Assembly: GCA_945946745.1 (NCBI GenBank)
Contig: CAMEWZ010000072.1
Location: forward strand, 1-7,954
From: an uncultured Clostridia bacterium
GTDB taxonomy: Bacteria > Bacillota > Clostridia > Oscillospirales > Oscillospiraceae
DNA length: 7,954 nucleotides
Direction of reading: 5' to 3'
Shown: piece by piece, positions 1-6,249 of the stretch
Position numbering within the stretch: position 1 is the first letter of the stretch
How the letters are laid out: every line of letters starts with the position of its first letter
Position numbers and translations under genes: made by a program
Notes under the pieces: generated by a model
Seen by the model: the letters and a program-made list of their open reading frames with translations, nothing else
What the model was told of the DNA's origin: nothing
Databases searched by the model: none

Positions 1-1
1 C

Positions 2-799
2 GGCTTTCGGGTGTCCTCCCGGGAGGAGACGGTTGTCTGTGACAGACTCATCATCGCCTGCGGCGGCCTTGCCGGGACGAAGCTGGGCGGCTCCATGTCC
101 GGCTATCAGCTGCTGCGCTCCTTTGGCCACAGCTGTACCCGGCTGCGGCCTGCCCTGGTGCAGCTGAAAACCGGTTGGGGCGGTGTGGCGGGGCTGAAGG
201 GCGTCCGGGCCAACTGCCACGCAGCCATTGTCCACAATGGAATGGTAACTGCCGAAAGCACCGGCGAACTGCAATTCACGGAATACGGCCTGTCCGGCCC
301 GGTGATTTTTGAGATTTCCCGGGATGCCTGCCAGGGTGGGGGGCAGTGGCTCTGCCGGCTGGATTTTTTGCCGGAAATTGGGGAAGAAGTCCTAAAAGCG
401 GAACTTCTGCGCCGGAAAAACACCAATTTGCCTGCCTCGGAGCTGCTGACGGGGATTCTGCACAACCGTCTGGGCAGGGTCTTGACCCAGGCGGCTGGGA
501 TTTCCCAAAACCGGGCCGTTTCGGAACTGCCGGAATCCGATTTGGAGCAGGTAGTCCGGGCGGTCAAAAGCTTTGAGATTACGCTGACAGAGTCTATGGG
601 CATGGATTGTGCCCAGGTCACCGCCGGGGGCATCCAGACGAAGGAATTTTACCGGGAAACCATGGAAAGCCGCCTGGTTCCCGGCCTGTACGCCTGCGGC
701 GAGGTGCTGGACATCGACGGGGACTGCGGCGGCTATAATCTGCAATGGGCGTGGAGCTCCGGCCGTTTGGCGGGGCGAAGCGCGGGAGGAAATTCATGA
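2..799 (+). CDS. HI0933/BaiN-type NAD(P)/FAD-dependent oxidoreductase, C-terminal part
   Basis: The reading frame is open from the first complete codon at position 2, so the gene begins upstream; 265 C-terminal residues are visible of a family that usually has about 400-430. The N-terminal FAD-binding Rossmann motif is therefore outside the window. What is visible matches the HI0933-like flavoprotein family (E. coli YhiN, B. subtilis YtfP, BaiN): the IIACGG strand-turn near the start, GELQFTEYGLSGPVIF, AQVTAGGI, and the C-terminal flavin-contacting block GLYACGEVLDIDGDCGGYN followed by QWAWSSG (about 683-768). These are cytosolic flavoproteins of mostly unknown substrate. BaiN was proposed to act in bile-acid 7-dehydroxylation in Clostridium scindens, but family membership alone does not show that here. 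The stop TGA (797-799) overlaps the start of the next gene (ATGA), indicating co-transcription and translational coupling. The family call is firm; the substrate is unknown. Confidence 0.92.
   Translation, partial: GFRVSSREETVVCDRLIIACGGLAGTKLGGSMSGYQLLRSFGHSCTRLRPALVQLKTGWGGVAGLKGVRANCHAAIVHNGMVTAESTGELQFTEYGLSGPVIFEISRDACQGGGQWLCRLDFLPEIGEEVLKAELLRRKNTNLPASELLTGILHNRLGRVLTQAAGISQNRAVSELPESDLEQVVRAVKSFEITLTESMGMDCAQVTAGGIQTKEFYRETMESRLVPGLYACGEVLDIDGDCGGYNLQWAWSSGRLAGRSAGGNS
785..790 (+). promoter_or_regulatory. Shine-Dalgarno deciding the start of the second flavoprotein
   Basis: GGAGGA lies 5 nt before the ATG at 796. An in-frame ATG at 745 would give a product 17 residues longer, but those codons lie inside the conserved C-terminal block of the preceding flavoprotein and no comparable ribosome site precedes them. 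The start at 796, in an ATGA overlap, is therefore preferred. Confidence 0.85.
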
Positions 800-2388
800 T
801 ACGATTACGGGATATTGCATTGCCACCGGAGCACAATGCCCACCAGCTGCAATTCGAGGCGGCAAAGCTGCTGCGGATTTCTCATTCCCAGATACGCCAG
901 CTGCGCATCGTCCGCCGCAGTGTGGACGCCCGGAAAAAGCCGGATGTGAAGATCATCTACACCGTGGATGTGACCGTTGCGGGCAATGAGAAGAAGATTT
1001 GGAGGGCCAGCGGCTGCAAGCGAGCTTCTATTGTGACCGCTTCCTATTATAAGGTGCCGAAGTCCGGTTTCCAGCCGGAAAAACGCCCGGTGGTCATCGG
1101 CTTTGGCCCGGCGGGGATGTTCGCGGCCCTGGTGCTGGCTCTGGCCGGGTGGAAGCCCCTGGTGCTGGAGCGGGGAGAGGACGCGGTGTCCCGCCATGAA
1201 AAAGTGGAGACCTTTTTCGCCACCGGAAAGCTGGACACCCGAAGCAACGTCCAGTTTGGCGAGGGCGGCGCCGGAACCTTTTCCGATGGAAAGCTGAACA
1301 CCGGGGTGAACAATCCCCGGATCGGCTGGATTCTGGAGCAGTTCGTCCAGGCGGGGGCGGGGGAGGACATTCTCTACGATGCCAAGCCCCATGTGGGCAC
1401 GGATGTGCTGCTGACCGTGGTGCAGAACATCCGGAAGCGCATCCAGTCTCTGGGAGGAGAGGTGCGCTTCAACACCCAGGTCACCGGACTGCGGGTGGAA
1501 AATGGCGCTTTGACTGGGGTGGAGACAGAGGGCGGACAGGTGATCGACTGTGATACCGCCATCCTGGCCATTGGACACAGCGCCCGGGATACCTTCCAGA
1601 TGCTCTATGACACCGGAGTGCCCATGGAGGCCAAGCCCTTTGCTATGGGGGTGCGGATCGAGCAGAAGCAGGCGGCGATCAATGAGGCCCAGTACGGCTG
1701 CCAGAATCCGGCTCTGCCTCCGGCGGACTATAAGCTGGTGCAGCATTTGCCGGATGCCACGGTGTATACCTTCTGCATGTGCCCCGGCGGCTATGTGGTG
1801 GCGGCGGCCAGTGAGGAGGGCCGGGTGGTCACCAACGGCATGAGTTATGCCGACCGGGGCGGGGAAAACGCCAACGCCGCCCTGCTGGTCACGGTCAATC
1901 CGGAGTGCTTCCCCTATGAGGGGCCGCTGGGCGGTATGCACTGGCAGCGGCAGATCGAGGAGCAGGCCTACCGCGTCAGCGGCAGCTATCTGGCTCCGGC
2001 TCAGAGGGTGGAGGATTTTCTGGCCCACCGTCCCAGCACCGGGGCAGGGGAGGTACAGCCCACCTACCGGCCTGGAGTCGTCTGGTGTGACCTCCACCAG
2101 GTTTTGCCGGAACGGATCACCGGCGCCATCGGGCAGGCCCTGCCCCTGCTGGATGGGAAACTCAAGGACTTCGCGGCCCCGGACGCGGTGCTCACCGCCC
2201 CGGAGACCCGCAGCTCGTCCCCGGTGCGGATTGTGCGGGACGAGACCCGGCAGTCTAAACTCCGGGGACTGTACCCAACAGGCGAGGGCGCGGGCTACGC
2301 AGGAGGCATCATGTCCGCGGCCATTGATGGGATGATGACCGCGGAGGCAATTTTAGGAGGCAAAGATGGAAGAAAAACAGATCAATAA
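796..2388 (+). CDS. COG2509-type FAD-dependent oxidoreductase
   Basis: This 530-residue soluble protein has an N-terminal domain of about 95 residues (MIRLRDIALPPEHNA onward), then a Rossmann dinucleotide fold with GFGPAG at residues 102-107 and the ribose-binding acidic residue E125 (VLERG). It also has the family signature GEGGAGTFSDGKLNT at about 155-169 and a C-terminal FAD-contacting block, GEGAGYAGGIMSAAIDG, from about 496. This order matches the uncharacterised FAD-dependent dehydrogenase group COG2509, widespread in Firmicutes and Bacteroidetes. The length is typical and the gene looks intact. No physiological substrate is known to me for the group. The start at 796 is set by GGAGGA 5 nt upstream and by a 4-nt overlap with the preceding flavoprotein. 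The 3' end overlaps the CPBP protease start by 23 nt. Two different FAD enzymes made in tandem suggest a shared redox job, but that is inference. Confidence 0.9.
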   Translation: MIRLRDIALPPEHNAHQLQFEAAKLLRISHSQIRQLRIVRRSVDARKKPDVKIIYTVDVTVAGNEKKIWRASGCKRASIVTASYYKVPKSGFQPEKRPVVIGFGPAGMFAALVLALAGWKPLVLERGEDAVSRHEKVETFFATGKLDTRSNVQFGEGGAGTFSDGKLNTGVNNPRIGWILEQFVQAGAGEDILYDAKPHVGTDVLLTVVQNIRKRIQSLGGEVRFNTQVTGLRVENGALTGVETEGGQVIDCDTAILAIGHSARDTFQMLYDTGVPMEAKPFAMGVRIEQKQAAINEAQYGCQNPALPPADYKLVQHLPDATVYTFCMCPGGYVVAAASEEGRVVTNGMSYADRGGENANAALLVTVNPECFPYEGPLGGMHWQRQIEEQAYRVSGSYLAPAQRVEDFLAHRPSTGAGEVQPTYRPGVVWCDLHQVLPERITGAIGQALPLLDGKLKDFAAPDAVLTAPETRSSSPVRIVRDETRQSKLRGLYPTGEGAGYAGGIMSAAIDGMMTAEAILGGKDGRKTDQ

Positions 2389-3322
2389 ATGGCTGCGCCG
2401 CCGGTTTTCCGGGATTGGCTGGATGTTGCTGGGATATCTGGCGCTGCTCAATGTGATGGTGCTGCTGTCCATGTCCCTGGCGTCCCTTCGCCAGGCAGCG
2501 CTGGCGCCGAAGACCGGGGATTACAGCTTGTGGGTGGATTCCGGTGCCATTCAGGGCGATGCCTGGGGATACCTTTTGACCATTGCCGTGGGCTTTGTGG
2601 TGCTGCTGGGCTGGAAGGGCTGGGACTATTTCCGGGAGGAAATTCTGGCAAAGGAGCGGCCAATGACCGTGGGTGTGTTTGCCGGTTTGGCGTGTCTGTG
2701 CATGGGAGCGCAGTTTGTCAACGACCTGTGGGTTGGGCTGCTGGAAACGATTTTGAACCAATTCGGCCATACGGTGGAGCCGCTGCTGGAAATGGCCACC
2801 GGTACGTCGGACACGGTGAGCATGTTCCTGTACAGCGCCCTTCTGGGGCCGATCGCGGAGGAGGTGCTGTTCCGGGGACTGATTCTGCGGACGCTGCGGC
2901 CCTTTGGCAAGCGGTTTGCCATTGTGATGTCCGCGGTTTTGTTTGGCATGCTCCATGGCAATCTGCTGCAAACCCCTTGCGCCATTGTGATTGGACTCCT
3001 GTTTGGCTACGCGGCGATGGAGTATTCCATCCTGTGGTCGGTGGCGCTGCATGTGTTCAACAATCTGGTTTTGGCGGAGCTGCTGGGCAGGGTGACCGGG
3101 ATGCTGCCGGAGGTTCTGGCCTCCGGGATGATCCTGGGGATTTTTGGCGCGGCTGCCTTGATCGGGGCGGTGCTGCTCTTTCGCAAGCGCCGGGAGATCG
3201 GGGCCTACCGGCAGGCCGGATGGATGGACAGAAGATGCCTCAAGTGCTTCTTCACCAATTCCGGCATTGTCATCTTCCTAACGTGCATGGCGGCCAGCAT
3301 GGCATCCCTGCTGCTATATTGA
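2366..3322 (+). CDS. CPBP family intramembrane glutamic endopeptidase (CAAX/Abi type)
   Basis: This 318-residue polytopic membrane protein carries all three CPBP (Rce1/Abi) motifs: EEVLFRG with E165, E166 and R170; FGMLHGN with F193 and H197; and HVFNN with H229 and N233. The glutamates and histidines are the expected catalytic residues of an intramembrane protease. About eight or nine hydrophobic segments are visible, roughly at residues 16-40, 66-84, 101-119, 150-168, 183-203, 205-220, 222-240, 250-272 and 297-317. The last segment follows a basic, Cys-containing loop (RRCLKC) and is an extra C-terminal helix. The start is supported by AGGAGG 5 nt upstream (2355-2360), inside the end of the preceding oxidoreductase gene. 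Bacterial members have been linked to bacteriocin self-immunity, maturation of secreted peptides and membrane-protein processing. Nothing nearby identifies the substrate. It is the last gene before the terminator. Confidence 0.93.
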   Translation: MEEKQINKWLRRRFSGIGWMLLGYLALLNVMVLLSMSLASLRQAALAPKTGDYSLWVDSGAIQGDAWGYLLTIAVGFVVLLGWKGWDYFREEILAKERPMTVGVFAGLACLCMGAQFVNDLWVGLLETILNQFGHTVEPLLEMATGTSDTVSMFLYSALLGPIAEEVLFRGLILRTLRPFGKRFAIVMSAVLFGMLHGNLLQTPCAIVIGLLFGYAAMEYSILWSVALHVFNNLVLAELLGRVTGMLPEVLASGMILGIFGAAALIGAVLLFRKRREIGAYRQAGWMDRRCLKCFFTNSGIVIFLTCMAASMASLLLY

Positions 3323-3329
3323 CAGACAA

Positions 3330-3365
3330 CGGGCTTTCCAAATTTGGGAAAGCCCGATTTGTTTT
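3330..3365 (+). terminator. Intrinsic terminator of the flavoprotein-CPBP operon
   Basis: A perfect 10-bp stem, CGGGCTTTCC (3330-3339) against GGAAAGCCCG (3347-3356), encloses a 7-nt loop and is followed by ATTTGTTTT. It starts 8 nt after the CPBP stop codon and ends the upstream operon. Confidence 0.9.
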
Positions 3366-3376
3366 AAAAATCTTTC

Positions 3377-3552
3377 AAAATGAGACGATTCTCCAAAAAA
3401 TGTTGCAATATGTCATTTTGAAAAGAAGAAAAATGACAAATAGAAAAGAAACTAAATCTGCGGGAAAAATCTGTAATAAATTTTGTAATATTTTGTAAAT
3501 TTTTACTTGACGAATGGAATATGCTGCGCTATAATAATTCTTGAAAATGACA
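3377..3552 (+). repeat. Repeated AAAATGACA-like motif around the promoter
   Basis: The nonamer AAAATGACA occurs at 3430-3438 and 3544-3552, and in inverted orientation at 3411-3419. The 3411 and 3430 copies form a 9-bp inverted repeat with a 10-nt spacer. A variant, AAAATGAGA, lies at 3377-3385. The copy at 3544 sits at or just after the expected transcription start, and the others lie 70-165 nt upstream of it. Between them (3439-3506) the DNA is strongly AT-rich with TGTAATA/TGTAAAT at 3472, 3484 and 3494, which could act as an UP element or bent DNA. The arrangement resembles operator sites, but the regulator is unknown and an AT-rich background makes chance repeats easier. No gene is visible in this stretch. 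Confidence 0.4.
3507..3535 (+). promoter_or_regulatory. Near-consensus sigma-A promoter of the Cys/His-rich secreted protein
   Basis: TTGACG (3507-3512) and TATAAT (3530-3535) are separated by exactly 17 bp and preceded by an AT-rich tract. Transcription should start near 3542, leaving a leader of about 105 nt before the ATG at 3648. It is one of two convincing promoters in the window and should be strong unless repressed. Confidence 0.85.
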
Positions 3553-3647
3553 TTGGAGTGGAGACCTCCCGCGGATGTCCCCGATTCACGGTGGACTTCT
3601 TCCTTGTCGTTAATTAACAACAATGAAGGAGGTTATATTGAAATAGT
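3542..3647 (+). promoter_or_regulatory. Structured 5' leader with hairpin overlapping the Shine-Dalgarno
   Basis: The leader has two possible hairpins. The first pairs GTCCCCG (3577-3583) with CGG plus GGAC (3589-3596), leaving one bulged T. The second is an imperfect 30-nt palindrome centred on TTAATTAA: arms 3599-3613 and 3614-3628 match at 13 of 15 positions. It can extend by three more pairs (one G-T) so that it covers AGGAG of the Shine-Dalgarno AGGAGG (3627-3632). That Shine-Dalgarno lies 15 nt before the ATG at 3648, longer than usual; no other in-frame start exists, because TGA at 3639 closes the frame. The pattern suggests translation control by occluding the ribosome site. I recognise no known riboswitch. 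Confidence 0.45.
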
Positions 3648-6152
3648 ATGAACAATCGAATATTGGCTGCGCTGTTTGCACTGGCATTGGCTTTGTTCAT
3701 CGGCGTAGCACCCGTCGAGGCAGAAGCAGCGCATAAGCATGTAGACAATGACAATGACTATGTGTGCGATATCTCTAGTTGTACGGTGCATGTACATCAT
3801 TTGTCACATTTTGCGGCAACGGATGCCACATGTACAGTGCAAGGCCACATTGAGTACTGGCAGTGTCTTGGTGGAAGTGGTGCGTGTAAGAAGTGTTATA
3901 CGGATGAAGCGGCGACCACGGAAATCGCTGGCTCGGATACGGTTCTAGCTGCTACCGGACATGTTGACGAGGACAAGGACTGTGTCTGTGATGTCTGCGA
4001 GGAGAAACTGGCGCACAAGCTGAAGGAAGTTCCTAAGGTCGAGGCAACTTGTACAACGGATGGCAATTATGCCTACAAGGAATGCGAGACTTGCGGTAAG
4101 CTTTTCTGGGCTGGCAGCGGCAAAGAGGCGACTCTGGCGGAACTGACCATCCCGGCAACGGATCACGATCCCTCTGCTGCATGGTTCAGTGACGAAACCT
4201 CCCACTGGCATGTTTGTAAAAACGTGTGGCCATCTGTAGAGGAGAGGTTGTCTGAAGCGGAGCATACCTTTGAGCAGAAGTCTGGTGATGACAACCATTG
4301 GCAGGAATGCACGGTCTGCGGCTACAAAAAGGATGAGGCGGCCCATACCTGGGATCGTGTTTCCAATGGTGATGGCACACACACGACCAAGTGTACCGCG
4401 TGCGCTGCGGTGATGGGGAATCAGACCTGGAAATGCAAGGATTCGGATACGGATGATGACTGCGTCTGTGACGGCTGTGGTGGCCCAGTGGAGCATGATA
4501 AGTACCAGATGAAGGCACATGCTGCGGTAGCGGCTACCTGCACGGAGTCCGGCACGCGGCCCTACTGGGATTGCCCCTTCTGCGGCAAGCTGTTTGTGGA
4601 CGGCAAGGATGGCAAGCTTGAGGAAGTCACCGATGTGACGACCGAGGCGCTTGACCATACTTGGAAATACGTCAAGGACACGCTGAATGGGCAGCATTTG
4701 CTGATGTGTACCAGATGCAAAGCGTACCAGACCTCCGGCCACGTTGACTCAGATGAGGATTGCCTGTGTGACATTGGCGACTGCGATACACCGGTTCACA
4801 GCCACAAGTTCATTCACGTCGACCGTGTGGAGCCGACCTGCGGCAAGGATGGTACTGAGGAGTATCTGATGTACGAAGGCTGCGGCAAGATGTTCGACAT
4901 GAACGAGCAGCCCATTGACGCCCCTAAGGTTATTTCGGCGCTGGAGCATGAATGGAGCGAGGACTGGGAAGCTGTGGAAGGCGGACACACCAAGAAGTGC
5001 GTCAACTGCGGCGAAACCCAGGAGGTTCAGCCTCATGTGTATGCAAACGGCAACCCCCATTGCACCCTTTGCGGCGCGGAGGAAGCGCTGGAGTACTTTG
5101 AAGGCAAAGAGCCGACCTGCACCGAGCCTGGCTTCAAGGAATATTGGAAGTCCGAGGTAACGGACAGAAAGTATTCGGATGCTGCCGGTACGCAGTACAT
5201 TGTTGATGTGGAAGAAATCCCGGCTCTGGGTCATCAGTTTGACACCAGTGAAGGGGAGCAGCACGTCTGCGCCACATGTGGGGAGAAGGAGGATCATGTT
5301 GCCGATCCCGAGACCCCCTGCTTCTGCAAGGTCTGCTATCATCTGATGCCTGGTCATGAGATGGCGTATGTACCCACGGTTCCCGCGACCTGCACGGAGG
5401 ATGGCACCAAGGCCTACTTCCGCTGCTCCTGCGGGAAGCTGTACGACGCGTCCAGCCTGGAGACTGCCGGCGCCGAGATTGAAAAGCCGGCCACCATTCC
5501 CGCAATCGGCCACAAGCTGAGCGGCAATCTGGTGGAGGATACCCGCCTGGGTGACCACTACCGCTACTGCGTCCATGCCGGCTGTGATTATGAGATTCAC
5601 TCCGAGCACGACTGCAAGGCGGAAGATCCGCTGTCCGGCAATTATCATCAGTTCGTCTGCGAATGCGGCTATACGAGATCTGAGATTCATTACGACAAAG
5701 ACGGGGACAAGAAGTGTGATGAATGCGGCCACGATATGGCCAATACCACCGTTACGGTGGAACAGCACGATTCCATTAAGGTGATCACCGGCGACAAGGC
5801 CAAGGTGGACAACACCCAGAGCTGGTGGAAGAACTGGTGGAATATGCTGACCTCCAGCAACGCTGGCAGTCAGACCTCCGGCAATACCCCTGCCGCGTCC
5901 GCAACCACGGGCACTCCCGCGGCTCCTGCGGAATCCGGTGATAAGCCCGCTCCTTCGGGCGGCTCCACCGGCACGGAATCCGGTACCCAGAGCGAGAAGT
6001 CCAGTACGGGAACCGGTAGCCAGAGCGTTACCCAAAAGCCCAGCACGGAAACGGTTACCCAGAATCCCGATTCTGCAACCGCCCAGAATTCTTTCCGGAA
6101 CATCCTGTTCCAGGTTTGGAACTGGCTGAACGGATTGTTCGCAAGCAAATAA
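3648..6152 (+). CDS. Secreted Cys/His-rich modular repeat protein
   Basis: This 834-residue protein begins with a Sec signal peptide: a hydrophobic core at about residues 5-20, then VEAEAA, with probable cleavage after A25 or A27. The body, about residues 29-697, interleaves three kinds of short module. Type A is HVDxDxDxxCDxC (H31, H105, about 264, H365, H550, H681). Type B is ATCTxxGxxxYxxCxxCGKxF (Cys at 62, about 134, 298, 398, 491, 582). Type C is HxW/F followed by HxxxCxxCG and a closing His (H206, H233, H337, H434, H529, H622, H654). I count 51 Cys and 42 His, none of the Cys in the signal peptide. Similar modules occur in many large gut-Clostridia surface proteins; I know no proven function. 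The paired CxxC and His spacing suggests metal (zinc) knuckles, and the DxDxD loops suggest calcium; both are inference. The end has WWKNWW (726-731), a Ser/Thr/Gly/Pro linker (about 738-813) and a Trp-rich tail (814-834). No LPxTG, SLH or enzyme domain is seen. It is transcribed alone. Confidence 0.85.
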   Translation: MNNRILAALFALALALFIGVAPVEAEAAHKHVDNDNDYVCDISSCTVHVHHLSHFAATDATCTVQGHIEYWQCLGGSGACKKCYTDEAATTEIAGSDTVLAATGHVDEDKDCVCDVCEEKLAHKLKEVPKVEATCTTDGNYAYKECETCGKLFWAGSGKEATLAELTIPATDHDPSAAWFSDETSHWHVCKNVWPSVEERLSEAEHTFEQKSGDDNHWQECTVCGYKKDEAAHTWDRVSNGDGTHTTKCTACAAVMGNQTWKCKDSDTDDDCVCDGCGGPVEHDKYQMKAHAAVAATCTESGTRPYWDCPFCGKLFVDGKDGKLEEVTDVTTEALDHTWKYVKDTLNGQHLLMCTRCKAYQTSGHVDSDEDCLCDIGDCDTPVHSHKFIHVDRVEPTCGKDGTEEYLMYEGCGKMFDMNEQPIDAPKVISALEHEWSEDWEAVEGGHTKKCVNCGETQEVQPHVYANGNPHCTLCGAEEALEYFEGKEPTCTEPGFKEYWKSEVTDRKYSDAAGTQYIVDVEEIPALGHQFDTSEGEQHVCATCGEKEDHVADPETPCFCKVCYHLMPGHEMAYVPTVPATCTEDGTKAYFRCSCGKLYDASSLETAGAEIEKPATIPAIGHKLSGNLVEDTRLGDHYRYCVHAGCDYEIHSEHDCKAEDPLSGNYHQFVCECGYTRSEIHYDKDGDKKCDECGHDMANTTVTVEQHDSIKVITGDKAKVDNTQSWWKNWWNMLTSSNAGSQTSGNTPAASATTGTPAAPAESGDKPAPSGGSTGTESGTQSEKSSTGTGSQSVTQKPSTETVTQNPDSATAQNSFRNILFQVWNWLNGLFASK
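3738..5738 (+). repeat. Coding repeat array: interleaved A, B and C Cys/His modules
   Basis: In order, the array reads A1-B1-A2-B2-C-C-C-A3-B3-C-A4-B4-C-B5-C-A5-B6-C-C-A6, so six A and six B modules are regularly interleaved with C modules. The copies are diverged at both DNA and protein level, indicating old duplication. Some copies are degenerate. B5 (about residues 489-529) keeps PTCTEPG but has lost the CxxCGK pair. B6 has CSCGK, one residue shorter. The first C-like unit (about 172-206) has a single Cys, in HVCKNVW. A1 has a longer Cys spacing (CDISSC). Module limits are approximate and set by eye. Confidence 0.75.
5811..6149 (+). other. Trp-rich segments flanking a low-complexity Ser/Thr/Gly/Pro linker
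   Basis: After the last module the protein runs through residues 722-737, with W726, W727, W730 and W731 followed by NML. Then comes about 76 residues dominated by Ser, Thr, Gly, Ala, Pro and Gln, and finally residues 814-834 with W824 and W826 in an FRNILFQVWNWLNGLF context. The two Trp segments share a W-x-N-W-like core and amphipathic character. Linkers of this composition commonly cross the cell wall. The terminal segment could be a membrane- or wall-associating helix replacing a sortase signal. That role is inferred. Confidence 0.55.
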
Positions 6153-6157
6153 GGAAC

Positions 6158-6191
6158 GAAATTCCCGGTGGATTTTTCCACCGGGAATTTC
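6158..6191 (+). terminator. Perfect 15-bp hairpin after the secreted-protein gene
   Basis: GAAATTCCCGGTGGA (6158-6172) pairs perfectly with 6177-6191 across a TTTT loop, starting 6 nt after the stop codon. Position and stability suggest a terminator or a 3'-end protecting structure. No run of T follows the stem (AGTATGTCATACG), so it is not a textbook intrinsic terminator. A small GTATG-T-CATAC inverted repeat follows at 6193-6203. Confidence 0.65.
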
Positions 6192-6249
6192 AGTATGTCA
6201 TACGATTATATCATGTGCATATCGGCTTAACTCAGCAAAAGGGGAATTT

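Noticed and set aside
745..795. Upstream in-frame ATG giving the second flavoprotein 17 extra residues
   Set aside because: It lies inside the conserved end of the preceding gene, lacks its own ribosome site, and GGAGGA sits ideally before the ATG at 796.
3623..3646. Seven-codon leader peptide before the secreted protein
   Set aside because: It starts within the hairpin with no Shine-Dalgarno upstream and overlaps the ribosome site of the main gene. It is noted only as part of the leader finding.
3738..5738. CRISPR array or tandem DNA repeat
   Set aside because: The repetition is at protein level with diverged codons and variable spacing. No identical direct repeats with uniform spacers are seen.
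4749..6035. Long minus-strand open frame of 428 codons opposite the secreted-protein gene
   Set aside because: It is an antisense shadow created by the codon pattern of the + strand gene. The + strand product has a signal peptide, repeats, promoter and ribosome site.
5859..6149. LPxTG or other sortase anchor at the C-terminus
   Set aside because: No LPxTG-like motif is present, and the end lacks the usual hydrophobic segment followed by a cluster of positive charges.
3648..6152. Multiheme cytochrome c
   Set aside because: Despite many CxxC pairs there is no CxxCH heme-attachment motif anywhere in the protein.
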